A stretch of 13,966 nt of DNA from CAYPEL01 sp964409635 (GTDB lineage: Bacteria > Pseudomonadota > Gammaproteobacteria > DSM-19610). Both the position numbers and the translations under genes were made by a program. This document shows positions 1 through 6,615 of the stretch, piece by piece. The notes under the pieces are model-generated. The model was not told where the DNA came from and searched no databases. It was given only the letters and a program-made list of their open reading frames with translations. The stretch's first letter is position 1, and every line of letters starts with the position of its first letter. The DNA lies in contig CAYPEL010000066.1 of the NCBI GenBank assembly GCA_964409635.1, positions 1 to 13,966 of the forward strand. Reading direction: 5' to 3'.

Positions 1-1
1 C

Positions 2-934
2 ACCGCCTTGCCCGACATCATCGCGGCGCTGGATCAGTTGCAGGCCACCTTGGGTCAGCGTGCAGCAGAACTGGCGACGGTTGTAAAGACCGGGCGCACC
101 CATTTAATGGACGCAATGCCAATCCGGCTTGACCAGGAGATAGGTGCGTGGCGCACGCAGCTACGCAAAGGCATGCAACGAATTACCGCCAGCATGCAAC
201 AGTTAACCCAACTCGCATTGGGCGGTACCGCCGTTGGCACCGGTGTGAACGCACACCCGGAGTTTGGTCCGCGTGTTGCAGCGCTGGTCACGCGCGAAAC
301 AGGTGTGACCTTTAAGACCAATGTAGATTTGTTTGAAGGTATTGCTACCCAGGATGCCGCCGTGGAAATGAGTGGGCAGCTGAAAACACTCGCGGTCAGT
401 CTGATGAAAATCAGCAATGACCTGCGCTGGATGAATTCCGGACCGCTGGCCGGACTCGGCGAGATCTCATTGCCAGTGCTGCAACCGGGCAGCAGCATTA
501 TGCCCGGCAAGGTTAACCCGGTGATCCCCGAAGCAGTCGCCATGGTGTGCGCGCAGGTGATCGGCAACGATATGACGGTTACTTTGGCTGGCCAATCAGG
601 CAATTTTCAACTCAATGTCATGTTACCGCTGATCGCGTTTAACCTGCTGCAAAGCATAAACATCCTGACCGGTGCCATCCGTTCACTGGATGAAAAAGCC
701 ATTGCCGGTTTCAAGGTCAACCAGGAAAAACTGGAGCAGGCATTACACCGCAATCCGATTCTGGTGACGTCATTGAATCGTGTTATTGGTTATGAAAAGG
801 GCTCAGCGATTGCCAAACGTGCTTATGCCGAAGGACGCCCGGTGCTTGATGTCGCCGCAGAGATGACCGACATTGACCGGGCAGAGCTTGAAGATCTACT
901 CGACCCTGCGAAATTGACGGGTCATCGGGAATGA
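2..934 (+). CDS. fumC: Class II fumarate hydratase, C-terminal part (5' end outside window)
   Basis: This enzyme interconverts fumarate and malate in the TCA cycle in the cytoplasm and belongs to the fumarase/aspartase superfamily. About 310 residues are present out of roughly 460 usual for FumC. The reading frame is open to base 2, so the true start lies upstream and the TTG at base 8 is internal. Seen directly: the TGRTHLMDA motif with the active-site histidine (bases about 90-115) and the superfamily signature GSSIMPGKVNP (from base 488) with the catalytic serine loop. The glycine in MPGKVN is what fumarases have, whereas aspartases usually have MPAKVN. The following stretch (VIPEAVAMVCAQVIGND, then GQSGNFQLNVM) and the end DPAKLTG match the oxygen-stable FumC1 type of Pseudomonas. 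Aspartate ammonia-lyase is the main alternative and is judged unlikely. No terminator is obvious in the 34 bases after the stop. Confidence 0.93.
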   Translation, partial: TALPDIIAALDQLQATLGQRAAELATVVKTGRTHLMDAMPIRLDQEIGAWRTQLRKGMQRITASMQQLTQLALGGTAVGTGVNAHPEFGPRVAALVTRETGVTFKTNVDLFEGIATQDAAVEMSGQLKTLAVSLMKISNDLRWMNSGPLAGLGEISLPVLQPGSSIMPGKVNPVIPEAVAMVCAQVIGNDMTVTLAGQSGNFQLNVMLPLIAFNLLQSINILTGAIRSLDEKAIAGFKVNQEKLEQALHRNPILVTSLNRVIGYEKGSAIAKRAYAEGRPVLDVAAEMTDIDRAELEDLLDPAKLTGHRE

Positions 935-968
935 CAGCAAAGCTGGCTGGAGGTAGTTCCCTAGAAGA

Positions 969-1226
969 CTATAAATCCAGCATCGCCTCTTGTAACGACT
1001 GAACCAATTCTTCTACTTTCTGGTATTGCTGATCCATACAAGCAAATGCGATGAGTTGATCGAGCTGCAGCACGACTTCCGCCTCATCCAGACTGAGATC
1101 CGTCAGTACCTCGCCAGATAAGTATCCGGTCGAGTTGTGAGACCAATAACATTCGCAGGGCGAGTTGGCGAAACAAGCGTTGCTGACTAGTAACAGCGTG
1201 ACCGACGTATAGATTTTCCACTGCAT
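969..1226 (-). CDS. Small secreted cysteine-containing protein of unknown function (85 aa)
   Basis: I do not recognise this family. The start is well supported: ATG at 1226 is preceded on the minus strand by GGAGGT (complement of 1234-1239) with a 7-base spacer, a near-perfect Shine-Dalgarno sequence. Residues 1-20 form a signal peptide with a hydrophobic core (VTLLLVSNACFA) and a likely cut after Ala20, so the mature chain of about 65 residues should be periplasmic. The mature part has three cysteines (C24 and C26 as CxC, and C63), a middle acidic stretch, and a helical, Glu/Gln-rich C-terminus. The cysteine at position 18 does not fit a lipobox, so a lipoprotein is unlikely. It is convergent with fumC (34-base gap) and divergent from the universal stress gene. 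Function is unknown, and the CxC could bind a metal or form a disulfide (inference). Confidence 0.72.
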   Translation of the reverse strand: MQWKIYTSVTLLLVSNACFANSPCECYWSHNSTGYLSGEVLTDLSLDEAEVVLQLDQLIAFACMDQQYQKVEELVQSLQEAMLDL

Positions 1227-1329
1227 AACTACGACCTCCGAACCAACCTAAGGGTGTGCTATGAAGAGTATAGCTGAGTTTTTTCTGCAGAGTAGAAAAC
1301 TTCGCTGGCGCGATTGAAAATTATTTTGT

Positions 1330-1815
1330 ATGCTCCACCGAGTGGGAAAGTCCGAGAAAAATCAATCTGAAACTCTGGTGAAGTCTTATCACCATATATT
1401 GTTGACAACAGATTTTTCTCCGCATTCTGAACTGGTTGCCCAGCGTGCTCTGGAATTATCAAGTCAATACGGCGCGCAGCTTGAAGTCTTGCATATTCTA
1501 GAAGCAATAGTATTTCATACTGATTATTCTGATCCGGTTATTTCTGCCAACCCTGTTCTAGATGATGCACTCATGTTGCAGGCAGAGGAAAACTTGCGAA
1601 ATTTTGTGTCGCGTACAGGATTACCCACAGGTATTCAACAGGATGTGCAATGGGGCAGACCTAAGATGTCGATTATCTCGTGGGCGCAAGAACATAGGGT
1701 GGATCTAATCGTGATGGGTTCTCACGGACATCATGGGTTCGAACGGCTTCTAGGGTCTGTCATTAGCAGTGTGCTTCATCAGTCTTCATGTGATGTGCTG
1801 GTTGTAAAAAAATAG
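1330..1815 (+). CDS. Universal stress protein, UspA family
   Basis: This is a single Usp domain (Rossmann-like alpha/beta fold) in the cytoplasm, a family induced by starvation and stress. The domain starts at YHHILLTTDFS (from residue 20) and ends in CDVLVVKK. The family C-terminal glycine motif is visible as MGSHGHHGFERLLGSV. Only eight residues separate GxxG from GS, where ATP-binding members such as MJ0577 have nine. This spacing recalls the UspA-type sequences of proteobacteria, so ATP binding is uncertain. The start is uncertain too: ATG 1330 gives a 19-residue charged extension before the domain and has no clear ribosome-binding site. The in-frame GTG at 1378 would give a start closer to the family norm (MKSYHHILL). 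The gene stands alone, divergent from the small secreted protein. Confidence 0.88.
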   Translation: MLHRVGKSEKNQSETLVKSYHHILLTTDFSPHSELVAQRALELSSQYGAQLEVLHILEAIVFHTDYSDPVISANPVLDDALMLQAEENLRNFVSRTGLPTGIQQDVQWGRPKMSIISWAQEHRVDLIVMGSHGHHGFERLLGSVISSVLHQSSCDVLVVKK

Positions 1816-2016
1816 CCTGTGAAATATCAGTTGGAGTGGCAGGGCAGAAGTGATTTATAGCGTTGTCTTTCCGTTGCTGATTATAGTGAGGTTGTAGCTT
1901 ACAGGAAGAGCCTAATATATAACCTGCCTGTCTCCTTAACCCAACAAAATAAAATCCGATAAACTGGTTTGGTAGGTAGTGCAAGCTGCTACCTTTTAAC
2001 TTAGGAGGGCGCAAGC
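1816..2016 (+). promoter_or_regulatory. Leader region of the 39-codon micropeptide, with a hairpin near its ribosome-binding site
   Basis: The 201 bases between usp and the micropeptide gene hold no larger gene. Bases 1974-1994 form an inverted repeat: AGGTAG pairs with CTACCT, two G-U pairs extend the stem, and the loop is CAAGC. TTTT follows (1994-1997). The hairpin sits nine bases before the AGGAGG at 2003-2008. It could terminate usp transcription or shape translation of the micropeptide. A weak promoter is possible with TAATAT at 1913-1918 or TATAAC at 1918-1923 as the -10 element and TTGTAG at 1892-1897 as the -35, although neither spacing is ideal (15 or 20 bases). Confidence 0.35.
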
Positions 2017-2136
2017 ATGACGCTAAAAAAACTCGTTTTTACAATGCTGCTGACTACGACAGCCGCACTGTCTACACCGTCCGCGAATGCCTGGGGATGG
2101 GCGCCGGTTAAGCAGGCTTATGTTTATCGATCATAG
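2017..2136 (+). CDS. 39-residue secreted micropeptide, unknown function
   Basis: This short gene has a strong AGGAGG (2003-2008) eight bases before ATG 2017 and ends at TAG 2134-2136. The translation has a textbook signal peptide: positive start (MTLKK), hydrophobic core (LVFTMLLTTTAAL), and an Ala-x-Ala cut site (SANA) after residue 25. Cleavage would release a 14-residue aromatic peptide, WGWAPVKQAYVYRS, with two tryptophans, two tyrosines and a net positive charge. It converges on batD and the two stop codons abut: its last six bases overlap the end of batD on the other strand. I do not know a family for it. It could be a true small periplasmic or exported peptide, or the surviving 5' end of a longer secreted protein whose 3' part has been lost. 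The match between ribosome site, spacing and signal peptide makes a chance open frame unlikely. Confidence 0.62.
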   Translation: MTLKKLVFTMLLTTTAALSTPSANAWGWAPVKQAYVYRS

Positions 2137-3894
2137 TCTATATGGGTAGAGTGGTTGAAGGCTTTCTTCAACAGGCTTTTTCTCATTCGGGCCTTCCTGC
2201 CAGGCATCTTTAACCGCAGTCCATAAGCTAGCGCCGTTCCATGCGGACGTATTGGCGGCGGCATACAGGGCGCGGTCTAATGCCATGATGTGCTCACTGC
2301 TATGACCAAGCCGGGTTGCCAGGACACCCAGGCTGCCTGGCGGGTCATCCGGCCAGCGTGTGCGGCCCAGTTCCAGCAAGCTGTTTGCGGTGGCAATGGC
2401 GTCATTCGCAGAGCAGGCGGCTTCTAACCCAGCTAGCAGTTTTTTGATTGGAACCCGGGAGCTTTGTGCAGTTGTTTTTGTATCGGTTGCTTGGCGCCTT
2501 TTATAGCGAATATGTTTTGTAATAAAAGCAACTACCGTTAAGAGTATCAGTAAGCCAGCTATAGCCGTCCAGTGCTTAAATGTTGAAACATTTTCGGTCC
2601 GGCTGATCGATTTAGTCTCGGTTTCAGATGGGTAATTGTTTGCTGTAGTTTCTGGATTTGTTTTTACACCATCGATACCGGGTTTGACTTGGACTTCCCA
2701 CTTAGGCAGGTTTGACGTGTCCTGTTGATTGGTCTGCGTGTTCCACCACAGTAGTTCAATTGCCGGAATCGTCAGCTTGCCCGCTTTGCCGGGGATATAA
2801 GTGAAAGTTTGTTTACTGATTCCGTACACCTTGTCGCCATCCGTGCGGCTCTCATTGACGGGTGGCTCCGGATAAAGACGGGTGTGTCCGGGTTCTTCCA
2901 GTTGCAGGGCAGGCAGCTGTGCACCGGTCAAGCCCTTTGCCTGTAGTGTCACGGTACGGGTTACCGGTTCGCCCGCGCGCCACTGCGGTGGCGAGTTTGC
3001 CCAGCTGTCCTGCAGGATAAGCTGTTCTGCCGGAAGCCAGGTATTTCCAGCAGTGGCTGGCCGTGATTGCACCTCTATACTGATTGCGTCGCTGAGTATT
3101 TGCACAGGTTTTCCGGGATTGCGGAAGGGGCTGTTACGAAAAAACCGTTCAACAAATTGATCATGCTGCGAGCGGTGTTTGGACTGACTTTGTGCGGTAG
3201 CAAGTTGTCCCTTGAAGCTAACCGGAGGTATCTGTAGCAGGCCGCTTTTTTCCGGTGATATGGCGTATTGGCGTTCGAGGACATTATAGCGTTGGCCGTT
3301 ACGCATAACATTATATTGTTTATCCTCACCGAGTTTTTCGATGACTGCATTTTCTGCTTGTGGTTCTGATAAATTACCATTCAATACCTGTTTGTCATAG
3401 TAGAGCCGAACCGTATACGGAATTTGTTGCTGAATATAGACAGAACCATCGTGATCCGCTTCGACCTCAATAAACAGGTGCTTGGCTTGCTGCTCAGCGA
3501 CCTGTGCGGGCAGCTTGGTCACCTCCAGTTCGAGCGCCCGGGTTTTATCACTGCCTACTGTGACGGCAGGAATAGTGATTTTACCCAGATGGCGTGGCTC
3601 CAGCTGCACGCTCCAACTGGTCTTGCTCGAATGCCGGCCGTTGATGATGCTGACCTGACTGCTGGTGCTCGTGCCGAGTACTTTAAAGTCTTTGTTTAGG
3701 GGCGATAGATCGGGTTCGCCGGTCTGCTGGCCATCGCTTTCGATGGTCAGAGTGACTGGGTCGCCAGCATAAGACTTGCTACGGTCAAGGTGGGCGGTGA
3801 CACCAGCCAGGCAGGGTAGTGACAGAGTGACTACTAACAAGCCGGACACTAGCGCGGTTAGGTATCTGTGAGATTGTTTTCTTTGCGGCATCAT
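2131..3894 (-). CDS. batD: BatD-type periplasmic protein (oxygen-tolerance family)
   Basis: BatD (BatD/'oxygen tolerance' family) is the large periplasmic, membrane-anchored partner of the von Willebrand A proteins BatA and BatB. In this 587-residue protein, residues 1-30 are a signal peptide ending at CLA. A long periplasmic part of beta-sandwich character follows (GVTAHLDRSKSYAGDPVTLTI and VRLYYDKQVL are typical BatD strands). One membrane helix lies at about 439-460, followed by basic residues (HIRYKRR) and a helical cytoplasmic C-terminus of about 125 residues. The two adjacent ATGs at 3894 and 3891 make the exact start uncertain, and the only ribosome-site-like bases (GCAGG) lie very close to them. 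Unlike most bat loci it does not directly follow batBC: a gene on the opposite strand separates them by about 840 bases. It therefore probably has its own promoter in 3895-4052, divergent from the lipoprotein gene. Confidence 0.87.
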   Translation of the reverse strand: MMPQRKQSHRYLTALVSGLLVVTLSLPCLAGVTAHLDRSKSYAGDPVTLTIESDGQQTGEPDLSPLNKDFKVLGTSTSSQVSIINGRHSSKTSWSVQLEPRHLGKITIPAVTVGSDKTRALELEVTKLPAQVAEQQAKHLFIEVEADHDGSVYIQQQIPYTVRLYYDKQVLNGNLSEPQAENAVIEKLGEDKQYNVMRNGQRYNVLERQYAISPEKSGLLQIPPVSFKGQLATAQSQSKHRSQHDQFVERFFRNSPFRNPGKPVQILSDAISIEVQSRPATAGNTWLPAEQLILQDSWANSPPQWRAGEPVTRTVTLQAKGLTGAQLPALQLEEPGHTRLYPEPPVNESRTDGDKVYGISKQTFTYIPGKAGKLTIPAIELLWWNTQTNQQDTSNLPKWEVQVKPGIDGVKTNPETTANNYPSETETKSISRTENVSTFKHWTAIAGLLILLTVVAFITKHIRYKRRQATDTKTTAQSSRVPIKKLLAGLEAACSANDAIATANSLLELGRTRWPDDPPGSLGVLATRLGHSSEHIMALDRALYAAANTSAWNGASLWTAVKDAWQEGPNEKKPVEESLQPLYPYRL

Positions 3895-4052
3895 CCTGCG
3901 TTTTTAATAGCTCTTCGGGTTAATACAAATAGTGAGTTGGGATATTGTCCACTTAATAGCGGCTAGTGTGGTATTTTACCCGAAGGGATAGGTACAGGGT
4001 ATAGTGGAAAGAAAATATCAGTTAATTATTTAGCTATAGGGTGATACGCATA
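3895..4052. promoter_or_regulatory. Divergent control region between batD and the lipoprotein gene
   Basis: These 158 AT-rich bases separate two genes transcribed away from each other, so they should hold promoters for both. For the lipoprotein a possible -10 is TATAGT (4000-4005) with TTTACC (3975-3980) as -35. The 19-base spacing is long, so this is tentative. No clear operator repeat was seen. Confidence 0.35.
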
Positions 4053-4592
4053 ATGAAAAATATACTACTAACAGGTCTATTGCTTTCTCTTGTTTCCTGC
4101 GGTCAGTTTGGATCGGATCCCAGAACGGTGGCGGAAGATTTCTGGTTGGCTATGCAGGCGAATGATCTTGATGAGGCGCGTGAATTAATTACCCCAGACA
4201 GCCTGGATGAATTTTCAGAAATAAAGCCGGATGAAATCAAGATCGATAGCTTTGAATTGGGCGAGGTGCTCGAAGGAGAAACACAAAGTTACGTAACGGT
4301 CTCCATTGTCAGTCCGGATTTTAATCAAACATTTAAAACAGCCCTACAAAATGTAGACGGCGATTGGAAGGTTAATTATAAGGAAACCATGGGCGAACTT
4401 ATGCGCGTCCAGATCAAGGAAATGGGCGATACATTTCGTGAAGGCATTGAAAATGCCGGTAAAGAAATAGCAGAACAGTTCAAGGGTGTGGCTGAAGCTA
4501 TGAAACAGAGCATGCAGGAAATGGGAAAGGCGATGGATGAGTCGTTAAACGAAGCGGATAACAAAGGAGGGGCTGCTGAATCCCAGAAGTAA
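4053..4592 (+). CDS. Outer-membrane-type lipoprotein with a DUF4878-like domain
   Basis: From ATG 4053 the 179-residue product begins with a lipoprotein signal peptide (MKNILLTGLLLSLVSC) whose lipobox LVSC places the modified cysteine at residue 16. Gly follows at +2 and Gln at +3, which favours the outer membrane over retention in the inner membrane. A ribosome-site-like AGGGTGAT (4038-4045) supports this start over GTG 4041. The segment after the cysteine (PRTVAEDFWLAMQANDLDEARELI, then a predicted beta part ending NVDGDWKVNYKETM) resembles the small NTF2-like DUF4878 lipoproteins. From about residue 110 to 170 the chain becomes a long amphipathic helix rich in Met, Glu and Lys, which could be a coiled coil or bind a surface. 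The gene lies against the grain of the Bat locus, between batBC and batD. Its function is unknown, and a role with the Bat proteins is only suggested by position. Confidence 0.8.
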   Translation: MKNILLTGLLLSLVSCGQFGSDPRTVAEDFWLAMQANDLDEARELITPDSLDEFSEIKPDEIKIDSFELGEVLEGETQSYVTVSIVSPDFNQTFKTALQNVDGDWKVNYKETMGELMRVQIKEMGDTFREGIENAGKEIAEQFKGVAEAMKQSMQEMGKAMDESLNEADNKGGAAESQK

Positions 4593-4597
4593 GTTAG

Positions 4598-4618
4598 ACC
4601 GGATATCACTGGTTTTTT
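4598..4618 (+). terminator. Possible intrinsic terminator of the lipoprotein gene
   Basis: ACCGG (4598-4602) can pair with CTGGT (4609-4613) across a six-base loop, with one G-U pair, and the stem runs straight into six T residues (4613-4618). It begins five bases after the stop codon. The stem is short, so its strength is uncertain. Confidence 0.45.
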
Positions 4619-4649
4619 AGGCATGCTTTGTTGTTGTGATTCAAACTAA

Positions 4650-4689
4650 CCTGACAAGACAGACTTCCGAAAAACCGGTGTCTGTCAGG
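4650..4689. terminator. Long inverted repeat between convergent genes, likely two-way terminator
   Basis: CCTGACA (4650-4656) pairs with TGTCAGG (4683-4689). After a bulged A, GACA (4658-4661) pairs with TGTC (4679-4682), and CCG/CGG (4667-4669 with 4676-4678) may close the tip. An alternative fold pairs ACAGAC (4659-4664) with GTCTGT (4680-4685). The repeat lies between the ends of the lipoprotein gene and batBC, where a terminator serving both directions would be expected. It lacks a strong T-run on either strand directly after the stem. Confidence 0.5.
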
Positions 4690-4734
4690 TCAAGTTTCTA
4701 CCATTACAGTTTTGAACTTCAATCCAATAACTTA

Positions 4735-6615
4735 TCACCAATCCTGCGTACCACTTTGTTCAATATTCCGTTGCCGGTATTGGTAGAGGAACTTGCGGCG
4801 CAGTAAGCCACCTGGATCATCGGGTATCCGTCGCAGCCATTGCTGGGCGGCTAGTTGCTCTTCACTTGTCAGGGGTTCTGCTTCGGTTGGTTGCCCGGTA
4901 GACGCCAGCTTGTTTTCTTCATCGGACTGTGCCGGTTTGGCCTCGTCTTTATTTCCGGCAGGCGCTCTACCAGACTCTTTTTCATCCTGCTGGTCTGACT
5001 GGTCATTATCCAGTTGCTGATTAGCATCGGCAAACTGGTTATCTGAGCTATCCTGTTGTTGATTGCCTTTCTTGCCGGCCTGATCTTCGGATGATTGACT
5101 ATTTTTACTGTCCGAAGATTCATTGCTGCCGGTTTCTGAATTTTGACTCTGTTTTGATTCATTTTCATTATCAGGTGGCGAATCACCACCGTCTGATTGT
5201 TTACCCTGCTTGTCTTCCTGGTTGGACGAATCTTGTTGTTGCTGTTTTTGTTTTTTTAACAGTGCTTCGATAGCAGCTTTATTCACGATGGCATCTTCCA
5301 TGCCAGGTGTTGCCTCGAGAGCTTCATCGTAGGCATCTATTGCATCCTGATATTGCCCAAGCTTTGCCAGTGCATTACCTCGATTATAGGTGGCATCGGT
5401 GCCATCGGCAGTATTGAACGCCTCAAGGGCTTTTTGATAATTACCTTTTTTATATTCAGCGCTACCGCGTTGCGATGCAGTTGCGGCCAGTTGAGCTGCT
5501 TGTTCATATTGTTCTTGTTGCAGTGCCTGTGCAGCCTGTTGATCTTTGCGCAACCATAAGTCATCCCAGCTAAAGGCCATGGCCGGGCCGGGCTGTGCGA
5601 CCAGGCTGATGCACAGTGCCACACTGAGCAACCAGCCGCGCCTGAAGGCCAGCGCCGCTAGTGGCAGCAACAGGACGGCAAGCAGTGGACCCTGTTGCTG
5701 CCATTTTTGCGTTTTTACGTCATGACTCTGATGTTTTTGGCTGTGGCTTTTTGGTACGTCAAGCAGATAGCTGATATCTGTTCTGTTGCCGGACAATTGC
5801 GTATAACGTCCGCCACCGGCCTGTGCAACAGCTTGCAACTTTTTACTATCCAGTTTGACTAACTGTGGTTTTCCCGGTGCCGATTTTGTAACGCCACCCC
5901 GACCATCAGGCAAGGGTGCACCCGCTGCTGTGCCGACACCGAGTATCGAGACGGGGTAGCCGGATTTTCGTAAGCGGGTGGCAGCCTGTATGGCTCTATC
6001 GTCTTCCACGCCATCTGCGATGAGGATCACCTGGCCAGTTTGCACGCCCGCTTGTTGCATGAGCTCCAGTGCCTTGAGCAGGCCTAGGTCAGCCCGGCTG
6101 CCCTGCGATGGCATGATGGCAGGTTCCAATGCTTTTAATTGGGCGCGGATGGTGCCGGTGTCGCGGGTTAATGGGGTAACGGAAAAGGCATCACCGGCAA
6201 ACACGATCAGGCCGGTCTGGCCTTCGTCGTCATACGCCAAAATATCTTCAACTTTAAAGCGCGCCCGAACCAGGCGCGATGGTTTCAGATCGGCTGCCAG
6301 CATGGAGCGTGACAGGTCAAGCACAATGACACGCGAAGTACTGGTTTGCATAACCGGTTGCGGGACTTGTTCCCAGGTGGGGTTGGCCAGCGCTAGAACG
6401 GTGATCAGCCAACCCGCGGCTAACAGCCAGAGTGGAGCAGGTGATGCCGCAGCGGTTATTTTTTTACCCATGAGTAAGGGTAACAAACGGGGGTCAACAA
6501 TCTTTTGCCATGGGTTGTTGGACAAAACCTGTTGACTGAGCAGCCACAACAGGCCAGCCAGCGGCAGCAGCGCCAGCAACCAAAGAGGCTGGATGAAGTG
6601 AAACGGGTCAAACAC
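4735..6615 (-). CDS. batB: BatB-BatC fusion: membrane VWA protein with TPR and disordered tail
   Basis: With GTG at 6615 as start the protein has 626 residues and begins VFDPFHFIQPLWLLALLP, which fits the family. A TTG at 6657 (640 residues) is a weaker choice. The GTG start overlaps the batA stop by eight bases. Order: membrane helices at about 9-26 and 62-78; a von Willebrand A domain (about 94-290) with metal-site residues DLSRS (D100, S102, S104), T147 and D201; two more hydrophobic segments (about 310-324 and 328-344); TPR repeats (about 380-448); then about 120 residues very rich in Gln, Asp, Ser, Asn and Glu (454-576). The C-terminus carries a motif, WLRRIPDDPGGLLRRKF (about 593-609), that I recall as conserved at the end of such proteins. 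The N-terminal half is BatB and the C-terminal half BatC. In the family model it works with BatA, BatD and MoxR at the inner membrane. Confidence 0.88.
   Translation of the reverse strand: MFDPFHFIQPLWLLALLPLAGLLWLLSQQVLSNNPWQKIVDPRLLPLLMGKKITAAASPAPLWLLAAGWLITVLALANPTWEQVPQPVMQTSTSRVIVLDLSRSMLAADLKPSRLVRARFKVEDILAYDDEGQTGLIVFAGDAFSVTPLTRDTGTIRAQLKALEPAIMPSQGSRADLGLLKALELMQQAGVQTGQVILIADGVEDDRAIQAATRLRKSGYPVSILGVGTAAGAPLPDGRGGVTKSAPGKPQLVKLDSKKLQAVAQAGGGRYTQLSGNRTDISYLLDVPKSHSQKHQSHDVKTQKWQQQGPLLAVLLLPLAALAFRRGWLLSVALCISLVAQPGPAMAFSWDDLWLRKDQQAAQALQQEQYEQAAQLAATASQRGSAEYKKGNYQKALEAFNTADGTDATYNRGNALAKLGQYQDAIDAYDEALEATPGMEDAIVNKAAIEALLKKQKQQQQDSSNQEDKQGKQSDGGDSPPDNENESKQSQNSETGSNESSDSKNSQSSEDQAGKKGNQQQDSSDNQFADANQQLDNDQSDQQDEKESGRAPAGNKDEAKPAQSDEENKLASTGQPTEAEPLTSEEQLAAQQWLRRIPDDPGGLLRRKFLYQYRQRNIEQSGTQDW

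Noticed and set aside
55..603. Open frame of 182 codons on the minus strand inside fumC
   Set aside because: It lies fully antisense to a well-conserved enzyme and its translation shows no recognisable motif; it is a codon-bias shadow.
8..934. Aspartate ammonia-lyase as identity of the first gene
   Set aside because: The signature has MPGKVN, not MPAKVN, and the C-terminal half matches the FumC1 type.
1763..2014. Minus-strand open frame across the usp end and the following gap
   Set aside because: It would start with TTG without a ribosome site, overlaps the usp gene and the leader of the micropeptide, and has no recognisable feature.
5080..5260. Possible tandem repeat DNA in the batBC low-complexity tail
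   Set aside because: The Gln/Ser/Asp bias is at the protein level; no regular DNA repeat unit could be made out.
5978..6535. Open frame of 185 codons on the plus strand inside batBC
   Set aside because: It is antisense to the VWA domain, with a Ser/Arg-rich composition and no domain; a shadow of the real gene.
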